This document shows positions 57,814 to 64,000 of a stretch of 64,000 bases of DNA, piece after piece; within the stretch, counting starts at the first letter, position 1, and each line of letters starts with the position of its first letter. A program made the translations under genes and the position numbers. The stretch spans positions 1,620,501 to 1,684,500 of the forward strand of contig NZ_CP044426.1 in the NCBI RefSeq assembly GCF_008824185.1, given 5' to 3'. The notes below the pieces were generated by a model. It was not told the DNA's origin. It saw only the letters and a list, made by a program, of their open reading frames with translations, and did no database searches. Origin of the DNA: Paracoccus pantotrophus. Its GTDB lineage: Bacteria; Pseudomonadota; Alphaproteobacteria; Rhodobacterales; Rhodobacteraceae.

Positions 57814-59127
57814 ATGACCCTGAGAAACGCATCGCTCACGGCTGTTGCGGCCCTGACGGTTGCCCTGGCAGGCGGCGCCGTGGCGCAGGACGCCAGCACC
57901 GCGCCCGGTACGACGGCCCCCGCGGGCTCGAGCTACCAGACCAACGACACGGCCGCCCCGGCGGCCGAAACGGCGCCGGCGGCTGACACCGCCGCGCCCG
58001 AGGCCGGAGCCGCAGGAGGAGCCCCCGCGGAAGAATCCGCCGCCGAGGAACCGGCGGCATCGGAGGCTCCAGCCGCCACCGAAGAGCCGGAAGCGGCCAT
58101 CGAGGCCGAGCCTGCTGCCGAGGAACCGGCCGCAACCGCCGAGGAGGCCCCCGCCGCGGCGGCCGAGGAGCCGGTTGCTGAAGAGCCTGCCGAGGCGGCC
58201 GAGGAGGCCCCTGCAGAGGAACCGACTGCCGAAGAACCCGCTGCCGAGGAAACTCCGGCGGAAGAGGCAGAGCCTGCCGCCGAAGAGCCCGCCGCCGAGG
58301 AACCGGAAGCGGACGCCGAGGAAGCCGCCGAAGAGGCGGCTGTCGAGGAGGAAGCTGCCGAGGCAGCCCCGGCCGAACACGCCGAGGAGGCCGCCGACAG
58401 CCATGCCGTCGCGCATATCGAGGACATCTCGTTCAGCTTCGAGGGCCCCTTCGGCACCTTCGACCAGCACCAGCTGCAGCGCGGTTTGCAGGTCTATACC
58501 GAGGTCTGCTCGGCCTGCCACGGCCTGCGCTACGTGCCGCTGCGGACGCTGGCCGACGAAGGCGGCCCGCAGCTGCCCGAGGACCAGGTCCGCGCCTATG
58601 CCGCGAATTTCGACATCACCGATGCCGAAACCGGCGAGGATCGGCCGCGTGTTCCCACCGACCACTTCCCGACCGTGACCGGCGACGGCATGGGCCCGGA
58701 CCTGTCGCTGATGGCCAAGGCGCGCGCCGGCTTCCACGGCCCCTATGGCACCGGCCTTGCGCAGCTGTTCAAGGGCATCGGCGGCCCGGAATACATCCAC
58801 GCCGTGCTGACCGGCTATGACGGCGAGGAAAAGGAAGAGGCGGGGACGGTGCTTTACCACAACGCCGCCTTTGCGGGGAACTGGATCCAGATGGCGCCGC
58901 CGCTCAGCGACGACCAGGTCACCTATGAGGACGGGACCCCGGCGACGGTCGACCAGATGGCGCGCGACGTGGCCGCCTTCCTGATGTGGACCGCCGAGCC
59001 GAAGATGATGGACCGCAAGCAGGTCGGCTTCGTCTCGGTACTCTTCCTGATCGTGCTGTCGGCGCTGCTCTACCTGACCAACAAGAAGCTGTGGCAACCG
59101 ATCAAGCATCCGCGCAAGCCGGAATGA
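57814..59127 (+). CDS. petC: Cytochrome c1 of the bc1 complex, with long acidic N-terminal extension
   Basis: A 437-aa precursor. Signal peptide about 1-24 (ending GGAVAQ). Residues about 25-195 are Ala/Glu/Pro-rich and strongly acidic, a hallmark of Paracoccus denitrificans cytochrome c1. The heme motif CSACHGLRY has Cys232, Cys235 and His236; the distal Met lies in IQMAPPLSDDQ. A C-terminal anchor (about 405-425, FVSVLFLIVLSALLYL) ends NKKLWQPIKHPRKPE. It passes electrons from Rieske to cytochrome c. The acidic arm may steer cytochrome c or aid complex assembly. Last gene of petABC. Confidence 0.97.
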   Translation: MTLRNASLTAVAALTVALAGGAVAQDASTAPGTTAPAGSSYQTNDTAAPAAETAPAADTAAPEAGAAGGAPAEESAAEEPAASEAPAATEEPEAAIEAEPAAEEPAATAEEAPAAAAEEPVAEEPAEAAEEAPAEEPTAEEPAAEETPAEEAEPAAEEPAAEEPEADAEEAAEEAAVEEEAAEAAPAEHAEEAADSHAVAHIEDISFSFEGPFGTFDQHQLQRGLQVYTEVCSACHGLRYVPLRTLADEGGPQLPEDQVRAYAANFDITDAETGEDRPRVPTDHFPTVTGDGMGPDLSLMAKARAGFHGPYGTGLAQLFKGIGGPEYIHAVLTGYDGEEKEEAGTVLYHNAAFAGNWIQMAPPLSDDQVTYEDGTPATVDQMARDVAAFLMWTAEPKMMDRKQVGFVSVLFLIVLSALLYLTNKKLWQPIKHPRKPE

Positions 59128-59147
59128 TCGCCCGCCCCTGATCCTGG

Positions 59148-59174
59148 AACGCGCCCCCTCGGGGCGCGTTTTTT
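59148..59174 (+). terminator. Intrinsic terminator of petABC
   Basis: AACGCGCCCC pairs with GGGGCGCGTT around loop CTC and is followed by T4, about 20 bp after the petC stop. Confidence 0.88.
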
Positions 59175-59267
59175 CATGGCCGGTCGCGCTTCCCGCCCCG
59201 GCCGATATGGACAAGCCGGCCGCGCCTCGTTCAGATGGCCTGGCAGGGCACTGGCAAGGGACGGGAC

Positions 59268-60137
59268 ATGGCGATCTATAATCTCGGCTCGATCAATATC
59301 GATCATGTCTATTGCCTGCCCGCCCTGCCCCGTCCGGGCGAGACGCGGCACGCGCTATCCTATGCGCAGGGGCTGGGCGGCAAGGGCGCGAACCAGTCGG
59401 TCGCCGCCGCCCGCGCCGGGGCCGATGTCATCCACCTGGGCGCCATGGGCACGGGCGACGACTGGGTGCCGCGGCGACTTGCCGCGGCAGGGGTCGGGAT
59501 CTCGGCCATCACCCGGCTGCCCGGCATTGCCACCGGCCATGCCATCATCATGGTCGATGCGGCGGGCGAGAACTCGATCGTGGTGCATGGCGGCGCCAAC
59601 ATGGCGCTGCCGGCCAACCTGGCCAGCCCGGCCGGCCTGGGGCGCGGCGACATCCTGCTGATGCAGAACGAAACCAACCTGCAAGCCGAAGCCGCCCTGC
59701 ACGCCCGCCGGGCCGGGGCGCGGGTGATCTATTCCGCCGCCCCCTTCAGCATCGCCGCGCTGCGCGAGGTGCTGCCGCATGTCTCGATCCTGGCGGTGAA
59801 CCAGATCGAGGCCCGCGACACGTTCGCCGCCTTTGGCGAAGACCTGCCGGTCGAGGGCATGCTGATCACCCGCGGCGCCGAGGGGGCCGAGTTCCGCGAC
59901 CTCGGCAGCGGGCAGGTCTGGCGCCAGCCGGCCTTTGCGGTGCAGGCGGTGGATACGACCGGCGCCGGGGATTGCTTTACCGGCTGGTTCGCCGCCGGGC
60001 TGGCGCGGGGCGAGGACATGCCGACCGCATTGCGCCACGCCGCCGCCGCCGCCGCGCTGCAAGTCACCCGCCAGGGCGCCGGCGACGCCATGCCTGACCG
60101 CGCAGAAGTCCTGGCCTTTCTGAAAGCCCGCGGCTGA
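59268..60137 (+). CDS. PfkB-family carbohydrate kinase, ribokinase-like
   Basis: A 289-aa kinase. It starts MAIYNLGSINIDHVYCLPAL, with GLGGKGANQSVAAARAGADV (PfkB signature 1) and TTGAGDCFTGWFAAGLARGE (signature 2, catalytic Asp). The order and length fit ribokinase (RbsK) and related sugar kinases. It phosphorylates a pentose or nucleoside-type sugar; no rbs transporter is nearby, so the symbol is left blank. An ATG 11 codons upstream (59235) has no conservation. It is followed 39 bp later by the S49 protease gene. Confidence 0.88.
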   Translation: MAIYNLGSINIDHVYCLPALPRPGETRHALSYAQGLGGKGANQSVAAARAGADVIHLGAMGTGDDWVPRRLAAAGVGISAITRLPGIATGHAIIMVDAAGENSIVVHGGANMALPANLASPAGLGRGDILLMQNETNLQAEAALHARRAGARVIYSAAPFSIAALREVLPHVSILAVNQIEARDTFAAFGEDLPVEGMLITRGAEGAEFRDLGSGQVWRQPAFAVQAVDTTGAGDCFTGWFAAGLARGEDMPTALRHAAAAAALQVTRQGAGDAMPDRAEVLAFLKARG

Positions 60138-60176
60138 GAGCTTGCCCGCAGCCCCGCATCTGCCTATCTGGAGCCC

Positions 60177-60980
60177 ATGAGAATACCGTTCCTGAACCGC
60201 CCGGCCACCGTCGCCGTCCTGCGCCTGCAAGGCGCCATCGGGGTTGCCGGCCGCGGCGGCCCCGGCCTGTCCGATGCCGCCCTGGCGCCGCTGCTGGAGC
60301 GCGCCTTCAAGCGCCGCAAGCCCGCCGCCGTGGCCTTGGCGCTGAACTCGCCCGGCGGCTCGCCGGTGCAGTCCAGCCTGATCGGCGCCCGCATCCGCCG
60401 CCTTGCCGAGGAGCGCGAGATCCCGGTCCATGCCTTCGTCGAGGACGTGGCGGCCTCGGGCGGCTATTGGCTGGCGACGGCGGCGGACTACATCTGGGCC
60501 GACGACAGCTCGGTGCTCGGCTCGATCGGGGTGATCTCCTCGGGCTTCGGTTTTGCCGAGTTGATCCAGCGCCACGGCATCGAGCGCCGCGTGCATACCG
60601 CCGGCCGTTCCAAGTCGATGCTGGATCCCTTCCGCCCCGAAACGCCCGAGGATGTCGCGCGGCTGAACCGCCTGCTGGGCCCGATCCACGACGCCTTCAA
60701 GCAGCAGGTGCGCGCCCGCCGCGGCAGCCGCCTGCCCGAGGACAGCGACCTGTTCACCGGCGAGATCTGGACCGGCCGCGAGGCGGTGGAACTGGGCCTT
60801 GCCGACGGCATCGCCCATCTGGTGCCCAAGATGCGCGAGCTTTACGGCAAGGAGGTGCGCTTCCTGACCTATGGCCAGCGCGTGCCGCTGCTGCGCCGCT
60901 TCGGCCTTTCCGCCGATGACCTGATCGACGGGATCGAGGAGCGCGCCGCCTTCGCGCGCTTCGGGGCGGGACGCGGATGA
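60177..60980 (+). CDS. S49 family peptidase (SppA/SohB-like)
   Basis: A 267-aa protease. The core has LNSPGGSPVQSSLIGARIRR, the nucleophile Ser94 in EDVAASGGYWLA, and general-base Lys146 in TAGRSKSMLDPFRPETPEDV, the SppA-type Ser-Lys dyad. There is no convincing signal peptide, although a weak hydrophobic patch lies near the N-terminus, so membrane attachment is unclear. It would degrade signal peptides or membrane-protein fragments. Its stop overlaps a 36-aa membrane peptide gene (ATGA). Confidence 0.88.
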   Translation: MRIPFLNRPATVAVLRLQGAIGVAGRGGPGLSDAALAPLLERAFKRRKPAAVALALNSPGGSPVQSSLIGARIRRLAEEREIPVHAFVEDVAASGGYWLATAADYIWADDSSVLGSIGVISSGFGFAELIQRHGIERRVHTAGRSKSMLDPFRPETPEDVARLNRLLGPIHDAFKQQVRARRGSRLPEDSDLFTGEIWTGREAVELGLADGIAHLVPKMRELYGKEVRFLTYGQRVPLLRRFGLSADDLIDGIEERAAFARFGAGRG

Positions 60981-61087
60981 TCAAGACCGTCATCCTGTGC
61001 CTGCTCATCATCATCGCGCTGGCCTTGGCCGCCGGTCCGGCGGTGCGCCGCGTGATCGCGCGGCTGCTGGGGATCGGGCGGAAATGA
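60977..61087 (+). CDS. 36-aa membrane peptide between S49 protease and FolM-like gene
   Basis: ATG at 60977 opens MIKTVILCLLIIIALALAAG, then a basic tail (VRRVIARLLGIGRK) and a stop at 61087. One hydrophobic segment (about residues 4-22) and a positively charged C-terminus imply an inner-membrane peptide. The start overlaps the protease stop (ATGA) and the stop overlaps the start of the next gene (ATGA), which strongly argues for translation. I know no family. It may be an accessory of the S49 protease. Confidence 0.65.
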   Translation: MIKTVILCLLIIIALALAAGPAVRRVIARLLGIGRK

Positions 61088-61854
61088 CCGCGCTGGTGAC
61101 CGGAGGCGCCCGCCGGCTGGGGCGGGCCATCACCCTGTACCTGGCCCGGCGCGGGCTGGACGTGGCGATCCATTACCAAAGTTCGGCCGCCGAGGCCGAG
61201 GCCACCGCCGCCGAGGCCCGCGCCCTGGGCGTGCGCGCCGAGATCTTCGCGGCGGACCTGCTGGACCTGGACCAGAGCGAGGCGCTGGTGGACCGCACCC
61301 AGGCCGCGCTGGGACCGCTGGCGCTGCTGGTGAACAATGCCTCGATCTTCGAATATGACAACATCGCCACGGCGACGCGCGACAGCTGGGACCGGCACAT
61401 CGGATCGAACCTGCGCGCGCCTTTCGTGCTGACCCAGGCCTTTGCCCGGCAGGCCCCCAGGGCGGATCGCAGCGGGACCGAGCCGGTGGCGCGCGCGCTG
61501 GTGGTCAACATGATCGACCAGCGCGTGCTGAAGCCGACGCCCGAATTCATGACCTATTCGCTGGCCAAGGCCGGGCTGTGGTGGCTGACCCGGACCTCGG
61601 CCCAGGCGCTGGCGCCCGAGATCCGCGTCAACGCCATCGGCCCCGGCCCGACCATGCAGGGCACCCGCCAATCCGACAGCCATTTCGCCAACCAGCGCGC
61701 CGCGACCATCCTGCAACGCGGCGCCGGGCCCGAGGATGTCTGCGCCGCGCTGGGTTACCTGATGGATGCGCCATCGGTCACCGGACAGCTGATCTGCGTG
61801 GACGGCGGCCAGCACCTTGCCTGGCGCACCCCCGACGTCCTGGGCGTCGAGTAA
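61084..61854 (+). CDS. FolM/PTR1-like short-chain reductase (probable dihydromonapterin/pteridine reductase)
   Basis: A 256-aa SDR. NADPH loop TGGARRLGRAI at the N-terminus, LLVNNASIFEY (NNA motif) and Tyr158-x3-Lys162 (YSLAK). The residue 13 before Tyr, usually Ser in SDRs, is Asp145 (VVNMIDQRV), the arrangement of pteridine reductase PTR1 and E. coli FolM. Such enzymes reduce dihydropterins or dihydrofolate. The C-terminus DGGQHLAWRTPDV is family-like. It is coupled to the 36-aa gene by ATGA; 301 bp of AT-rich DNA follow. Confidence 0.8.
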   Translation: MTALVTGGARRLGRAITLYLARRGLDVAIHYQSSAAEAEATAAEARALGVRAEIFAADLLDLDQSEALVDRTQAALGPLALLVNNASIFEYDNIATATRDSWDRHIGSNLRAPFVLTQAFARQAPRADRSGTEPVARALVVNMIDQRVLKPTPEFMTYSLAKAGLWWLTRTSAQALAPEIRVNAIGPGPTMQGTRQSDSHFANQRAATILQRGAGPEDVCAALGYLMDAPSVTGQLICVDGGQHLAWRTPDVLGVE

Positions 61855-62155
61855 GGCGGAAAATCGCTCGTCTGCGGCAAGTTGTCCACTTTGCGGAAGG
61901 CATTCACGCAATCTTCACGATTCTGGTAAGAATTTCAGTCGATTGCACAGGAGAGAAAAAATAGTGATATTAATCATTGGCTTACAATACTGCCTAGAAT
62001 TTGTGCAAAGTGACGAAACCCCAAGAAACGCTAATTGAACATGTGATACTCCCAAGCTGACTCACAGAGTTATCCACAGATTCCGTGGACAGGATTCAGC
62101 TTGAACTTTCCTGCCCGAACTTGCAGCCGAGGCTGAGAATCATTTCGTTAGCAGC
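61855..62155. other. AT-rich gene-free gap with a DnaA-box-like site
   Basis: About 300 bp with clearly lower GC than the surroundings, notably 61915-62050. It contains TTATCCACA (62071-62079), a perfect match to the classical DnaA box, inside a small nested hairpin (AAGCTGA...TCAGCTT around TCCAC...GTGGA). Partial relatives (TTGTCCACT near 61890) are weak. It also must hold the uvrC promoter. No gene is seen. Confidence 0.5.
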
Positions 62156-64000
62156 ATGACCGATTCCACCCCAGAAACGCGCCCTGCCAAGACCGGCCAT
62201 GCGCTGATCCAGGACTATCTGCGCACGCTCGACGGCTCGCCGGGGGTCTATCGCATGCTGGATGCGCAAGGGGCGGTGCTTTACGTCGGCAAGGCCCGGA
62301 ACCTGCGGGCCAGGGTCGCGAACTATGCGCGCGGCACCGGGCATTCGGCGCGGATCGCGCGGATGATCCGCGAGACCTGCTCGATGATGTTCCTGACCAC
62401 GCGCACCGAGACCGAGGCGCTGCTCTTGGAGCAGAACCTGATCAAGCAGCTCAAGCCGCGCTACAACGTGCTCTTGCGCGACGACAAGAGCTTTCCCAAC
62501 ATCCTGGTCGCCAAGTCGCACCCCTTCGCGCAGATCAAGAAGCACCGCGGCGCCAAGGCGGAAAAGGGCGACTATTACGGCCCCTTCGCCAGCGCCGGGG
62601 CGGTGAACCGGACGCTGAACCAGCTGCAGCGGGTGTTTTTGCTGCGGTCCTGCACCGACGCCACCTTCTCCAGCCGGACCCGGCCCTGCCTGCTTTACCA
62701 GATCAAGCGCTGCAGCGCGCCCTGCGTCGGGCGGATCGGGCTGGAGGAATACAATGCCCTGGTCGCCGATGCCGAACTGTTTTTGCAGGGCAAGACCACC
62801 CGCATCCAGGCCGACCTGGCGCGCGAGATGGCCGAGGCCGCGGAAGCGATGGAATACGAACGCGCCGCCGCGCTGCGCGACCGCATCAAGGCGCTGACCG
62901 CCGTGCAATCGGTGCAGGCCATCAACCCGCGCGGCGTGCCCGAGGCCGACGTGATCGCGCTGCACATGGAGGGCGGGCAAGCCTGCGTGCAGGTCTTCTT
63001 CATCCGCGGCAACCAGAGCTGGGGCAACCGCGACTTCTATCCGCGGCTGAACGGGGTGGAATCGGCCGACGAGGTGATGCAGGCTTTCCTTGCACAATTC
63101 TACGACGGCAAGGTGCCGCCGCGGCTGATCCTCTTGTCGCATGGCATCGAAGACCCGGACCTGATGACCGATGCGCTGTCGGAAAAGGCCGGGCGCAAGG
63201 TCACGCTGGGCGTGCCCCGGCGCGGCGAAAAGGCCGAGCTGGTGGAAAACGCCCTGCGCAATGCCCGCGAAAGCCTGGCGCGGCGCATGTCGGAAAGCGC
63301 CGCGCAGCAGCGGCTGCTGGAGGGGCTGGCCGAGGCCCTGGACCTGCCCGCGGTGCCGCAGCGGATCGAGGTCTATGACAACAGCCATATCCAGGGCACC
63401 AATGCCGTCGGCGGCATGGTCGTCGCCGGCCCCGAGGGCTGGATCAAGAGCCAGTATCGCAAGTTCAACATCAAGGGCACCGAGATCACCCCGGGCGACG
63501 ATTTCGGCATGATGAAGGAGGTGCTGACCCGCCGCTTCTCGCGCCTGCTGAAAGAGGATCCGGATCGCCAGACCGACACCTGGCCGGACCTGTTGCTGAT
63601 CGACGGCGGCGCCGGGCAGGTCTCGGCCGTGCATGAGATCATGGCCGAGATGGGGGTCGAGGACATCCCCATGGTCGGCGTCGCCAAGGGCGAGGACCGC
63701 GACCACGGCAAGGAAGAATTCCACCGCTACGGCCAGCGGCCCTTCGCCCTGCGGATGAACGACCCGGTGCTGTATTTCGTCCAGCGCCTGCGGGACGAGG
63801 CGCATCGCTGGGCCATCGGCACGCATCGCGCCAAGCGGGCCAAGGCCACGATGGCCAATCCGCTGGACGAGATCCCCGGCATCGGCGCCGCCCGCAAGCG
63901 CGCGCTGCTCCAGCATTTCGGCAGCGCCAAGGCGGTCAGCCGCGCCGGTCTGGCCGACCTGGTCGCGGTCGAGGGCATCAGCGAATCCATGGCGCAGAAG
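62156..64000 (+). CDS. uvrC: UvrABC system protein C, C-terminus outside window (partial)
   Basis: 615 codons without a stop before the window ends; full-length UvrC is about 620-640 aa, so only the tail is missing. It starts MTDSTPETRPAKTGHALIQD. The GIY-YIG nuclease domain (about 30-110; GVYRMLDAQGAVLYVGKARN), UVR motif (about 215-250; AEAMEYERAAALRDRIKALT), the RNase H-like second nuclease domain (IEVYDNSHIQGTNAVGGMVV, LLLIDGGAGQVSAVHEIM) and the start of the C-terminal helix-hairpin-helix (IPGIGAARKRALLQHFGSAK) are present. It makes the two incisions in nucleotide excision repair. Confidence 0.97.
   Translation, partial: MTDSTPETRPAKTGHALIQDYLRTLDGSPGVYRMLDAQGAVLYVGKARNLRARVANYARGTGHSARIARMIRETCSMMFLTTRTETEALLLEQNLIKQLKPRYNVLLRDDKSFPNILVAKSHPFAQIKKHRGAKAEKGDYYGPFASAGAVNRTLNQLQRVFLLRSCTDATFSSRTRPCLLYQIKRCSAPCVGRIGLEEYNALVADAELFLQGKTTRIQADLAREMAEAAEAMEYERAAALRDRIKALTAVQSVQAINPRGVPEADVIALHMEGGQACVQVFFIRGNQSWGNRDFYPRLNGVESADEVMQAFLAQFYDGKVPPRLILLSHGIEDPDLMTDALSEKAGRKVTLGVPRRGEKAELVENALRNARESLARRMSESAAQQRLLEGLAEALDLPAVPQRIEVYDNSHIQGTNAVGGMVVAGPEGWIKSQYRKFNIKGTEITPGDDFGMMKEVLTRRFSRLLKEDPDRQTDTWPDLLLIDGGAGQVSAVHEIMAEMGVEDIPMVGVAKGEDRDHGKEEFHRYGQRPFALRMNDPVLYFVQRLRDEAHRWAIGTHRAKRAKATMANPLDEIPGIGAARKRALLQHFGSAKAVSRAGLADLVAVEGISESMAQK

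Noticed and set aside
56455..59214. A 919-codon frame on the minus strand
   Set aside because: It is antisense to petB and petC; the Gly-rich stretch is simply the complement of the Ala/Glu repeat.

Overview
The window is high-GC DNA from an alphaproteobacterium of the order Rhodobacterales, most likely a Paracoccus. The strongest evidence is the petABC operon at 55896-59127. Its cytochrome c1 carries the long Ala/Glu/Pro-rich acidic extension known from Paracoccus denitrificans, and its Rieske (190 aa) and cytochrome b (440 aa) subunits have the sizes of that organism. COQ9 divergent from rpsU, TrcR and the RpoH-type promoter ahead of dnaK also fit alphaproteobacteria.

Layout. 1-16845 is mostly core genome: the end of a succinate-semialdehyde dehydrogenase-like gene, trcR, a secreted RNase T2, quinone oxidoreductase plus COQ9 divergent from rpsU, an Lrp-type regulator, mscL, a YghU-like thiol transferase, a small sulfotransferase, and pheS/pheT with an 832-bp IS5-family (IS427-type) element between them. 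These are followed by an ArsC-like gene, a cytochrome P450, rpmI-rplT, pyk and an N-formylglutamate amidohydrolase. pheS carries an apparent one-base deletion in a G tract, and the IS splits a small membrane-protein gene that had linked pheS to pheT by overlapping start and stop codons.

17704-33277 is a decayed prophage of about 15.6 kb in the 3' end of tRNA-Ile(CAU), bounded by a 16-bp direct repeat. It keeps lysis genes, tail-tip and tail-fibre genes and a 5'-truncated tape measure on the minus strand. On the plus strand it has a truncated C5 DNA methyltransferase, a small ClpX-type zinc-finger protein, an excisionase-like protein and an apparently intact tyrosine integrase. Head, portal, terminase, repressor and replication genes are absent. 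A piece of a phage helicase lies just outside the left attachment site.

33510-40265 is again chromosomal: a choline-type binding protein followed by choline sulfatase, a DUF1269 membrane protein, mtgA, a glutathione S-transferase, queG and an EamA transporter. 40272-51451 is a surface-polysaccharide locus: cysQ, kdsB, galU, galE, four glycosyltransferases, a two-domain sulfotransferase and, divergently, an ABC-2 polysaccharide export permease. Sulfotransferase together with cysQ suggests a sulfated glycan. 51709-64000 is core genome: dnaK-dnaJ, radC, petABC, a PfkB sugar kinase, a tightly coupled S49 protease / 36-aa membrane peptide / FolM-type reductase trio, an AT-rich gap with a DnaA-box-like site, and uvrC running off the end of the window.
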